A stretch of 46,407 nucleotides of DNA from Chitinophagales bacterium (lineage in GTDB: Bacteria > Bacteroidota > Bacteroidia > Chitinophagales > UBA10324). The notes below the pieces were generated by a model. It was not told the DNA's origin. It saw nothing but the letters and a program-made list of their open reading frames with translations, and made no database searches. Made by a program: the position numbers and the translations under genes. The DNA lies in NCBI GenBank assembly GCA_025057275.1, contig JANWXQ010000058.1:1-46407 (forward strand). Reading direction: 5' to 3'. This document shows, in pieces, positions 39,932 through 46,407 of this stretch. The first letter of the stretch is position 1. The number at the start of each line of letters is the position of its first letter.

Positions 39932-39935
39932 AAAT

Positions 39936-40835
39936 ATGGCACGGGTGGTCATTGCCCTGCTGGCCGTTCTGGTTCTTCTTTCGGGGCCTTCCTGTACCAA
40001 ACGCATGGAGGAAATCGTTTATGTGGATACGCTGATTGCCGGCAACGACCCTCCTCCATACGATGGGGTCAGCAGTTTACAGTTAAATATCTACATCAAC
40101 CGAATGTATATTGATCTGCTGGGTCGCGAAGCAACGGCAGCCGAGCAACAACTGGCGCGGGAAACCTTGCAGTCTGATCCCCGCGATCCGGTTCGCCGTG
40201 ACTCGGCAGTGGCCCCGCTCACCCGTATGCCTGTCTATTACGACCGTCTGTTTGAACTGGCCAGTCAGGACTTTATTAATGGAGCCGACAGCGCGGAAAT
40301 AGCAGGCATCATGTTTCTTATTGCCTATATGTGGCATTTGGATTCCCTGGCCGGCAACCTGCAGAATTATGTCTTTTATCAGGCCGAACTGCTCAAACTA
40401 GATGCCCTGTTGGAGAACACCGAGCAGTATCAGGCAGGGGTGATCACCGTCAACGATTTCTTCCGTCGCCTGTTGGAAAACTGGTTTTACGACCAGGTCA
40501 ATATGGGTTCTGAGAATTTTGTCAAGGCCGCTTTTGACGATTTATTCCTGCAGCATCCCACCGAAGCCGAACTGGCCGCCGGCATCGCCATGGTGGACAA
40601 TGCCCCGGCAATTCTGTTTGGGCAAAACGGCAACAGCAAAGGCGATTTTGCCCTGATTGTTACCCAGAGCGATGCCTTCTACGAAGGGCTGATCCGAAAA
40701 ACCTACCGTCAGTTGCTGGCCCGAGACCCTTCCACCGATGAACTGGTCCGTCACCTGCCCCTGCTCAAACAAACCAACAACTGGCAATTGCTGCAACGTC
40801 AAATCATCATCAGCGATGAATACGCAGGTTTTTAA
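39936..40835 (+). CDS. Secreted DUF1549/DUF4214-like helical protein, first gene of the module
   Basis: The protein is 299 residues. The N-terminus is a hydrophobic segment followed by LSGPSCTKR, which may be an imperfect lipobox with Cys20. The mature part is mostly helical. INRMYIDLLGREATAAEQQL followed by YYDRLFELASQDFINGADS recalls the start of DUF1549 (planctomycete PSD1), where a D-LLG-x-x-P/A-T motif precedes a chain ending in a Asp/Trp-rich helix. The rest has two further units of a type seen in DUF4214: AAFDDLFLQHPTEAEL... ending QSDAFYEG, and LIRKTYRQLLARDPSTDEL ending IIISDEYAGF. I do not recognise a function. The end overlaps the next gene by 20 nt. Confidence 0.75.
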   Translation: MARVVIALLAVLVLLSGPSCTKRMEEIVYVDTLIAGNDPPPYDGVSSLQLNIYINRMYIDLLGREATAAEQQLARETLQSDPRDPVRRDSAVAPLTRMPVYYDRLFELASQDFINGADSAEIAGIMFLIAYMWHLDSLAGNLQNYVFYQAELLKLDALLENTEQYQAGVITVNDFFRRLLENWFYDQVNMGSENFVKAAFDDLFLQHPTEAELAAGIAMVDNAPAILFGQNGNSKGDFALIVTQSDAFYEGLIRKTYRQLLARDPSTDELVRHLPLLKQTNNWQLLQRQIIISDEYAGF

Positions 40836-41334
40836 TGCATCCGCTGCGCTCGTGTCGGGGCTGTTGCTGTTCGCTTCCTGTAAAAAGGAAATCATTGAAA
40901 AGCAACAGTACGGCCAGGTGGTGTATGAAGTGAATTCCACCACCCTGTACCAAAGCAATCTGGAAAAAACACGGCTGAAATCGTCCGAACAGTTTGTTTC
41001 CATTCTGTATTCCGACCTGTTCAATGAAACCCCTTCCATCAAGTATTTAAACGACCTCACCGAGCTGTTTCTTTCCTTCGGCGACAAGCGGCTGCTGCAG
41101 CAACTGTATCTGGAAAACCTGCTTCAGGATCCGCAATTGACTCTGCCCTCCAATGCCGAAATGCGATCGGACATACCCGCTTTCGTTACCGATACGTATC
41201 TGCGTTTTTATCAGCGCATGCCATCGGAATACGAAAAGTATTATTTCACCCAGCTGATCAGCAACGACACCACCATAACGCCGGAGCAGGTATACGCCGC
41301 GTTTATTCAAAGCAATGAATACCAGTACTATTAA
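40816..41334 (+). CDS. Lipoprotein with DUF4214-like C-terminus
   Basis: The protein is 172 residues from the ATG at 40816. The start was chosen because it leads directly into a good lipobox (LLLFASCKK, Cys near residue 22). The mature part is helical, and its C-terminus (VTDTYLRFYQRMPSEYEKYYF, then QVYAAFIQSNEYQYY) repeats the pattern at the end of the preceding protein, so the two are probably related. The gene overlaps the upstream one by 20 nt, so translation is likely coupled, and the next gene follows after 12 nt. The function is not known. The lipoprotein is presumably attached to the outer or inner membrane facing the periplasm or outside. Confidence 0.78.
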   Translation: MNTQVFNASAALVSGLLLFASCKKEIIEKQQYGQVVYEVNSTTLYQSNLEKTRLKSSEQFVSILYSDLFNETPSIKYLNDLTELFLSFGDKRLLQQLYLENLLQDPQLTLPSNAEMRSDIPAFVTDTYLRFYQRMPSEYEKYYFTQLISNDTTITPEQVYAAFIQSNEYQYY

Positions 41335-41346
41335 ACCTTTTTCTAT

Positions 41347-42681
41347 ATGAAACGACGCACGTTTATCCGTAAGGCAGGAATGGCGGCCGCCGGTGCCCTG
41401 ACGTTGCCCTACATTTTGCCTTCGGGCCGCCTGTTTGCCGGCTCAGGCAACCGGCTGGTAAACCATGTGGTGTTTATGCTGTTTGCCGGCGGCGTGCGCC
41501 ATCAGGAATCCATTGACCAGGGCTACCTGCTGGCGCAGGGGCTGCCTTCAACCGGCAACGTCATGCGCAATATGCTGGCCGGACCACCGCCCGCTTCCAA
41601 TCTGGTGTACACCCCATGGAATCCCATTCTTTCCACTCCGTTAACCGCCAAGGGCACCTTGTTTAAGGAATTGCGCTACAGTTCCGGACCTACCGGTCAT
41701 TTTAACGGCCATACCGCTGCCATGACCGGGCATTACACCGAAGCGAGCCTGAACCTGAACATCAACCCCGAATTTCCTACCGTATTCGAATACTACCGCA
41801 AGCACAGCGACCCTGCCCGAAGCGCCATCAACTGCTGGTGGATCAGCGAAGGCCTGGGCCCCTATCCTGCCTTAAATTTTAGCCGGCATCCTGACTACGG
41901 TCCGCTTTACGGTGCCAACTACCTGCGCCCCATCTCCACCTTTGGCACGCACGGCCTGGACTACCTGTCAGCACCCAAATCGTTTCAGCCCGACGACGTG
42001 CAGCGCATTGCCGTCATGAAAGAATTTCTGGATGCCAACTTCCCCAAATCCGGTGCGGAATACGCCGGCATCAGCAATAACCCTGATGATCAGCAACTAA
42101 TCAAAGATTTTATTCAAACCACCCTGAACAAAACCGCCGACGGACTGATCGAATGGCCTTTGCCTCCGGGCATTTCTCCGGCTGAACTCACCGGCGACCT
42201 GATCACTATTGCTTACGGCTGGGAGGTGCTCAAACAACTGCGGCCTGAACTGCTCGTCATCAATTCCTTTGATCTGGATGCCTGCCACTTCAACTTCACC
42301 GACTACCTGACCTTTATGCACAAGGCCGACTACGGCGTGGGATGGCTGTGGAACAAAATTCAGAGCGATCCCATCCTGAAAGACGACACCATCATGATCT
42401 GTATGCCCGACCACGGCCGCAACGAAAAACCCAATACCGTTTACGACCAAAACGGGCTGGCCGCCTTTGATCACACCAGCGACGACAATTCCCGACGTCA
42501 TTTTGCCCTGATTGTGGGTCCTCCGGGCAAGGTGCGTCAGGGACAGGTGGTAGGCGGTGCCGGCAATCCTGTAGGCGAAACCATAGATGCCGTCCCCACC
42601 ATTGCCCATATTCTGGGCTTTGCCGATTCCATACCGGCCGGCCTGTTGCCGGGGCGCGTATGGCATGAAGCTTTTTACTGA
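41347..42681 (+). CDS. Tat-exported DUF1501-like protein (alkaline phosphatase/sulfatase fold)
   Basis: The protein is 444 residues. MKRRTFIRKAGMAAAGALTL is a twin-arginine signal, so it is exported folded. The mature region follows the DUF1501 layout: NHVVFMLFAGGVRHQESID near the N-terminus, SGPTGHFNGHTAAMTGHY, and near the end MICMPDHGRNEKP, where the Asp-His is a metal ligand in the alkaline phosphatase superfamily. The C-terminus (DAVPTIAHILGF followed by LLPGRVW) is typical of sulfatase and phosphatase relatives. The catalytic nucleophile is not obvious, as in other DUF1501 proteins, so an enzymatic role is unproven. Its stop codon overlaps the start of the heme-lipoprotein gene by 1 nt. 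Confidence 0.85.
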   Translation: MKRRTFIRKAGMAAAGALTLPYILPSGRLFAGSGNRLVNHVVFMLFAGGVRHQESIDQGYLLAQGLPSTGNVMRNMLAGPPPASNLVYTPWNPILSTPLTAKGTLFKELRYSSGPTGHFNGHTAAMTGHYTEASLNLNINPEFPTVFEYYRKHSDPARSAINCWWISEGLGPYPALNFSRHPDYGPLYGANYLRPISTFGTHGLDYLSAPKSFQPDDVQRIAVMKEFLDANFPKSGAEYAGISNNPDDQQLIKDFIQTTLNKTADGLIEWPLPPGISPAELTGDLITIAYGWEVLKQLRPELLVINSFDLDACHFNFTDYLTFMHKADYGVGWLWNKIQSDPILKDDTIMICMPDHGRNEKPNTVYDQNGLAAFDHTSDDNSRRHFALIVGPPGKVRQGQVVGGAGNPVGETIDAVPTIAHILGFADSIPAGLLPGRVWHEAFY

Positions 42682-43619
42682 TGAAAAACTTCCTGCCCCT
42701 TCTGTTTGCCCTGCTGCTGATTTCCTGCAGCAAAACCGTAATTACCGAGCCCCCCGGCCCGTTGTTTAATCCCTACGACACCATTCAATATGACCAGGAT
42801 GCCGTGCCCGCCGTACCGCTGGATTCCACATCGCTGCCCGGCCTGCATCAATACATTTTTTCCACCAAATGTGCGGTGAGTGGCTGCCACGACGGCAGCT
42901 TTGAGCCCGACTTTCGCACCCCGTACAGCGCTTTCAACACTTTGGTTTATGCTCCGGTGGTGAAGAACACTGCCGGTCAGCAGTTCACCTACCGCGTTAT
43001 CCCGTACGACACCGCCGCTTCCTGGCTTTGGTACCGGTTAACCACCGACGATGCCGTACTGGGCCGTATGCCCCTGTACGATACGCTCGCTCCTGCCCAA
43101 CGCAACAAAATCAGGGAATGGATTCTGGCCGGCGCACCCGACCTGTTCGGTAATGTCCGCAATCAACCATCTGCCGAACCCGGACTTTATGGCCTGGTGG
43201 CTTACCTGCCTGACCACAACAACCTGCGTGTGGATACCATCCGAAACGGCATCATCATCAACCCGTTTCTGGTGCCAGCCAATACCAACCTCAAGATCTG
43301 GTTCGGCCTGGCTGACGATAAGACCTATCCGTTCTTTTTCACATACAATAAAGTGCGATTCTCTACCAACGCTTTTGACTTTTCCAATGCAAAGGAAACT
43401 CCGCTGGAGGTTACGTTTACCCCCCATTACGAGTGGCTCTTTGGTTACCAGCTTCCGTTTTTTCTGAGTACGACTGTGAATACGGGATGGTTTAAGCCCG
43501 GCGATCTGGTGTACATGCGTGTTTACGTTCAGGATGCGGACCACCAGACACCTACCGAAATTCCCGACAATGGCTCGCAGAGTTACATGATGCTGTATTC
43601 CTCCTTTCTGATTCAATGA
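42681..43619 (+). CDS. Heme-binding cytochrome c-type lipoprotein with CX4CH motif
   Basis: The protein is 312 residues with lipobox LLLISC (Cys16). A cytochrome-like domain at about 55-150 has STKCAVSGCHDG (61-72), a C-X4-C-H heme site, then VIPYDTAASWLWYRL and GRMPLYD with a probable axial Met130, then KIREWILAGAPD. This order (C-x-C-H, G/Y-D-x-x-S-W/L-L-x-R, M-P, W-I-x-x-G-A-P) is that of the planctomycete cytochrome c (PSC1-like) domain, except for the longer CX4CH spacing. The last 160 residues are beta-rich and unrecognised. It is predicted to be a surface or periplasmic electron-transfer or heme lipoprotein. It overlaps its neighbours at both ends. Confidence 0.82.
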   Translation: MKNFLPLLFALLLISCSKTVITEPPGPLFNPYDTIQYDQDAVPAVPLDSTSLPGLHQYIFSTKCAVSGCHDGSFEPDFRTPYSAFNTLVYAPVVKNTAGQQFTYRVIPYDTAASWLWYRLTTDDAVLGRMPLYDTLAPAQRNKIREWILAGAPDLFGNVRNQPSAEPGLYGLVAYLPDHNNLRVDTIRNGIIINPFLVPANTNLKIWFGLADDKTYPFFFTYNKVRFSTNAFDFSNAKETPLEVTFTPHYEWLFGYQLPFFLSTTVNTGWFKPGDLVYMRVYVQDADHQTPTEIPDNGSQSYMMLYSSFLIQ

Positions 43620-44062
43620 GGCGACTGACGGTTTTTCTGTGTGTGTTTTGCCTTGCCTGCAAAAAGGAGGAGCCCTACACGCCTCAGCAGCTCTCACCTG
43701 TGCCGGCGATTGAACTGATCAGTGTAAACCCTGCATCCGTGCGCCAGCTTACCGACACGCTGGTTTTTGTTATCAGTTACACCGATGGCGACGGCGACCT
43801 GGGCGACTATCATGCCGACTCGCTTTCCCTTTGGATTACCGATCTGCGGTTTCCATTGACCATCCGCTATCACATTCCTCCTTTGGCTCCGGCCGAAACC
43901 AGCATACCGATTACCGGCGAACTGCGTGCCGTGCTTTCCGGCATCATTCTGAAAGACGAACAGGCAACCAGTGAGCAGGCCGTATTTACCATCCGCCTGA
44001 AAGACCGAGCCGGCCATTGGAGCAATGAAGTGTTTTCCCCTCCGATTGTCATTTTGCCTTAG
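43616..44062 (+). CDS. Small lipoprotein, last gene of the module
   Basis: The protein is 148 residues with lipobox CLACKK (Cys15). The mature part is about 130 residues and all-beta: ISYTDGDGDLGDYHADSLSLW contains an Asp/Gly-rich loop that could bind calcium, and VFTIRLKDRAGHWSNEVFSPPI closes the domain. The pattern suggests an immunoglobulin-like or cadherin-like fold, but I recognise no family. The start overlaps the preceding stop by 4 nt (ATGA), so translation is coupled. After it there are 47 bases before purC, containing the purC promoter. Confidence 0.78.
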   Translation: MRRLTVFLCVFCLACKKEEPYTPQQLSPVPAIELISVNPASVRQLTDTLVFVISYTDGDGDLGDYHADSLSLWITDLRFPLTIRYHIPPLAPAETSIPITGELRAVLSGIILKDEQATSEQAVFTIRLKDRAGHWSNEVFSPPIVILP

Positions 44063-44067
44063 GCCCG

Positions 44068-44099
44068 TTTGGAGCGAATGGTTTTTCGGGCTATCCTTG
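44068..44099 (+). promoter_or_regulatory. purC promoter (TTTG, 20 nt, TATCCTTG)
   Basis: TTTG at 44068-44071 and TATCCTTG at 44092-44099 are separated by 20 nt, the expected -33/-7 spacing in Bacteroidota. The -7 box is one base off consensus and ends 10 nt before the purC ATG. Confidence 0.6.
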
Positions 44100-44109
44100 T
44101 GCCTTTGGC

Positions 44110-45063
44110 ATGTATCCGGCCATCACCCAAACCGATTTCAACTTTTCCGGTCAAACCGGCCTTTACAGAGGTAAAGTGCGCGATGTGTACGCCATAGGCA
44201 CTGATCTGCTGGTGCTTATCGCCACCGATCGCATATCGGCTTTTGATGTGGTGTTACCACGGCCCATTCCGTTTAAGGGACAGGTGCTAAGCCAGTTGTC
44301 GGCTTTTTTTCTTCAGGCTACCGCGCATCGGGTGCCCAACTGGCTGCTTGCGGCCCCCGACCCCAACGTCTGCCTCGGTCGCCGCTGCCGTCCCATACCC
44401 GTGGAAATGGTGGTGCGGGCTTACCTGTGCGGGCATGCATGGCGCCAATACCAAGCCGGCCACCGCAAGCTCTGCGGAGTTCCCCTTCCTGACGGACTGA
44501 AGGAAAACGACCCGTTCCCGCAACCCCTCATCACCCCTACCACCAAAGCCCATGAAGGCCACGACCAGGACATTTCCGCTGATGAAATCATTACCCGCGG
44601 ACTGGTCAGCGAATCCGATTACCGGCTGATGGAGTCGTATGCATTAACACTTTTTGAATACGGTTCGGCGCATGCACGCAGCCGCGGTCTCATTCTGGCC
44701 GACACCAAGTACGAATTTGGCTGGTGGAACGATCAGTTGTTGCTCATGGATGAGGTGCATACCCCAGATTCTTCCCGCTATTTTTATCTGGAGGGTTATC
44801 AGGAACGACAAAATAGCGGTCTGCCGCAAAAGCAGCTTTCCAAAGAATTTGTCCGCCAGTGGTTAATGGAACATCAGTTCATGGGCAGGCCCGGCGATGT
44901 CGTGCCGGAAATGTCAGACGAGTGGGTGGAAACGATTTCCCGTCGCTACATTGAGCTGTACGAAGCCGTTACCGGCTTAACCTTCGTTCCCCGCAATGAT
45001 GCCGACCCTTTGCTGACCATTGGTCAACGGGTGGAGCAGGCACTGGCCGCTTTGCCCCGCTGA
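44110..45063 (+). CDS. purC: Phosphoribosylaminoimidazole-succinocarboxamide synthase
   Basis: The protein is 317 residues. GLYRGKVRDVYAIGTDLLVLIATDRISAFD at the N-terminus is the SAICAR synthase signature (ATP-binding), RPIPVEMVVRAYLCGHAW contains the substrate motif, and LADTKYEFGWWNDQLLLMDEVHTPDSSRY is the second signature. The enzyme joins CAIR and aspartate in purine synthesis. The length of about 310 residues is typical of Bacteroidota; the shorter type is about 240. It has its own promoter and is followed by dapD after 17 nt. Confidence 0.97.
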   Translation: MYPAITQTDFNFSGQTGLYRGKVRDVYAIGTDLLVLIATDRISAFDVVLPRPIPFKGQVLSQLSAFFLQATAHRVPNWLLAAPDPNVCLGRRCRPIPVEMVVRAYLCGHAWRQYQAGHRKLCGVPLPDGLKENDPFPQPLITPTTKAHEGHDQDISADEIITRGLVSESDYRLMESYALTLFEYGSAHARSRGLILADTKYEFGWWNDQLLLMDEVHTPDSSRYFYLEGYQERQNSGLPQKQLSKEFVRQWLMEHQFMGRPGDVVPEMSDEWVETISRRYIELYEAVTGLTFVPRNDADPLLTIGQRVEQALAALPR

Positions 45064-45068
45064 TTGTG

Positions 45069-45076
45069 CACCTTTG
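45069..45076 (+). promoter_or_regulatory. -7 promoter box CACCTTTG of dapD
   Basis: It is one base off TAnnTTTG and ends exactly 4 nt before the ATG at 45081. It lies just after the purC stop, so dapD may have its own leaderless transcript. Confidence 0.5.
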
Positions 45077-45080
45077 CGGC

Positions 45081-45896
45081 ATGGAAGTTTTCCGGCAACG
45101 GATTGTGCAGGCTTGGAACGATCGGAGGTTGCTTTCCGAAGACGAATTCAGGGAAGCAGTGGAGCAAACCATCGCTTTGCTGGACCAGGGTCAACTGCGG
45201 GTAGCCGAAAAACAAAACGGATCCTGGATTACCCACGAATGGGTCAAGCAGGCCATACTGCTGTATTTCGCCATTCGCCCGATGGAGCAGAGCCAGGCCG
45301 GCATTTTGAAATTTTACGATAAGATTCCGCTCAAGGAAAACTATGCCGACCATCGGGTGCGCGTGGTGCCACACGGAATTGCCCGTTATGGTTCCTACCT
45401 GGCCCCCGGCGTCATTCTTATGCCTGCCTATGTGAATATCGGCGCCTACGTGGACAGCGGCACTTTAGTGGACACCTGGGCGACCATCGGCTCCTGTGCC
45501 CAGATCGGCTGCAACGTTCACATCAGCGGCGGCGTAGGCATCGGCGGCGTATTGGAGCCGGTTCAGGCTTCTCCGGTCGTTATCGAAGATCATTGTTTCA
45601 TTGGTTCCCGCTGCATCGTTGTGGAAGGAGTGATCGTGGAACAGGAAGCCGTGCTCGGCGCTAATGTGGTGCTGACCGCATCTACCCGCATCATTGACGT
45701 TACTGGTGCTGAACCGGTGGAATACCGGGGCCGCGTGCCGGCACGCAGCGTGGTTATACCCGGAACCACGTCCAAAAAATTTGCTGCCGGCAGCTTTCAG
45801 GTGCCCTGTGCACTGATTATCGGCAAACGTAAGACCTCCACCGACCAGAAAACTTCCCTCAACGAAACCCTTCGTGAGTTCGGTATTTCCGGCTGA
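45081..45896 (+). CDS. dapD: Tetrahydrodipicolinate N-succinyltransferase
   Basis: The protein is 271 residues. The N-terminal helical domain is followed by KFYDKIPLKENYADHRVRVVPHG and a left-handed beta helix with hexapeptide repeats (about 100-240), including VNIGAYVDSGTLVDTWATIGS and GGVGIGGVLEPVQASPVVIEDHC. GTTSKKFAAGSFQVPCALIIGKR near the C-terminus is typical of DapD. It makes N-succinyl-2-amino-6-ketopimelate in the lysine and diaminopimelate pathway, so it feeds peptidoglycan synthesis. The real start is the ATG at 45081; a GTG five codons earlier lies inside the -7 box. Confidence 0.97.
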   Translation: MEVFRQRIVQAWNDRRLLSEDEFREAVEQTIALLDQGQLRVAEKQNGSWITHEWVKQAILLYFAIRPMEQSQAGILKFYDKIPLKENYADHRVRVVPHGIARYGSYLAPGVILMPAYVNIGAYVDSGTLVDTWATIGSCAQIGCNVHISGGVGIGGVLEPVQASPVVIEDHCFIGSRCIVVEGVIVEQEAVLGANVVLTASTRIIDVTGAEPVEYRGRVPARSVVIPGTTSKKFAAGSFQVPCALIIGKRKTSTDQKTSLNETLREFGISG

Positions 45897-45935
45897 AAGT
45901 GCTTGCAATCTGTTGGTAGACCCCGTTTGCTTACC

Positions 45936-46407
45936 ATGAACGAACCGCGCAAAAAAATTGCTGTTCTTACCGGAGCCGGCATAAGTGCCGAAAGTGGTTT
46001 GCGTACGTTCCGCGATGCCGGTGGCCTGTGGGAAAACTATTCCATAGAAGAGGTAGCCACCCCGATGGCCTGGCAGCGCAATCCTCAATTGGTTTTGGAC
46101 TTTTATAACCAGCGCCGCCGCGATGTGCTGCGCGCACAACCCAATGAGGGGCACCACGCTTTGGTGCGACTGGAACAGGCTTTTGATGTGACGATCATCA
46201 CGCAAAATATCGATGATCTGCACGAACGGGCGGGTTCTTCAAAGGTCATGCATCTGCATGGCGAAATCCTTAAAGTGCGCAGTACACAGGATGAGCGCCT
46301 GCTTTACCCATGGACTACCGACGTTCACCTGGGCGACTGTTGCGAGCTGGGCAGCCAGCTTCGCCCCCATGTAGTATGGTTTTACGAACCGGTGCCGATG
46401 ATGGAAG
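45936..46407 (+). CDS. Sirtuin-family NAD-dependent protein deacylase (3' end outside window)
   Basis: 157 codons are present. The family motifs are GAGISAESGLRTFRD (13-27), TQNIDDLHERAG (89-100), HLHGE with the catalytic His108 and RPHVVWF (143-149). The YNQR at 57-60 matches the Tyr-x-x-Arg pair that in class III sirtuins (SIRT5, CobB) binds succinyl or malonyl groups. The four zinc cysteines are absent: where CxxC is expected the sequence reads VRSTQDE, and the second pair is reduced to DCCELG. As I recall, zinc-free sirtuins are usual in Bacteroidota. It probably removes acyl groups from lysines in the cytoplasm. No clear promoter is seen in the 39-bp gap after dapD. Confidence 0.9.
   Translation, partial: MNEPRKKIAVLTGAGISAESGLRTFRDAGGLWENYSIEEVATPMAWQRNPQLVLDFYNQRRRDVLRAQPNEGHHALVRLEQAFDVTIITQNIDDLHERAGSSKVMHLHGEILKVRSTQDERLLYPWTTDVHLGDCCELGSQLRPHVVWFYEPVPMME

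Noticed and set aside
1-46407. tRNA, rRNA, CRISPR, insertion sequence or phage elements
   Set aside because: I found no cloverleaf, repeat array, transposase or integrase, and almost no intergenic space to hold them.

Overview
The window is a compact, gene-packed stretch of a Bacteroidota chromosome with moderate to high GC. Six things point to that phylum: two proteins with type IX secretion (T9SS) C-terminal sorting domains, a PorT-like T9SS protein directly behind ubiE/menG, a TonB-dependent receptor with an N-terminal carboxypeptidase-regulatory-like domain, many promoter -7 boxes of the form TAnnTTTG, a sirtuin without zinc cysteines, and almost no Shine-Dalgarno sequences. The order may be Chitinophagales- or Saprospirales-like, but that is a guess. 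I count 41 protein genes, two of them cut by the window edges. I see no tRNA, rRNA, CRISPR array, insertion sequence or prophage. No gene-free stretch exceeds about 145 bases.

Layout. Positions 1-9724 (minus) look like one long cell-envelope operon: a tandem-fused D-Ala-D-Ala ligase, a PASTA protein, a T9SS-secreted protein, a rhodanese, a seven-heme cytochrome with TPRs, MltG, a hot-dog thioesterase and a YihY/BrkB membrane protein. Positions 9804-13167 hold an LpxL-type acyltransferase, an EVE-domain protein and ribosomal protein S1. Positions 13309-17962 hold a CNNM/CBS membrane protein and a surface-glycan group (glycosyltransferase, sulfotransferase, flippase). Positions 18060-24032 hold menG-porT, a LEA-type lipoprotein, dCTP deaminase, a WD40 protein, a phosphopantetheinyl transferase and DNA primase. 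Positions 24144-28970 hold valS and a large FadF-like Fe-S membrane oxidoreductase. Positions 29014-37095 hold a T9SS subtilase, a PyrR-like phosphoribosyltransferase, a TonB receptor, a MerR regulator, a Wzi/RemB-like barrel and a DedA protein. Positions 37107-39897 hold a small secreted protein, pfkA and pyrC. Positions 39936-44062 are a five-gene secreted module resembling the planctomycete cytochrome/DUF1549/DUF1501 system. Positions 44110-46407 hold purC, dapD and a sirtuin.

Three structural features stand out. First, many transcription units start with a -7 box only 4-9 nt upstream of the start codon, which implies leaderless or nearly leaderless mRNAs. Second, all five convergent gene pairs overlap at their 3' ends (4-33 nt), leaving no room for terminators between them. 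Third, rpsA is the exception to the translation pattern: it has a roughly 40-nt leader, a strong AGGAGG and a non-AUG start. The best candidate for an undescribed system is the five-gene module at 39936-44062. The tandem Ddl fusion is the next most interesting gene.
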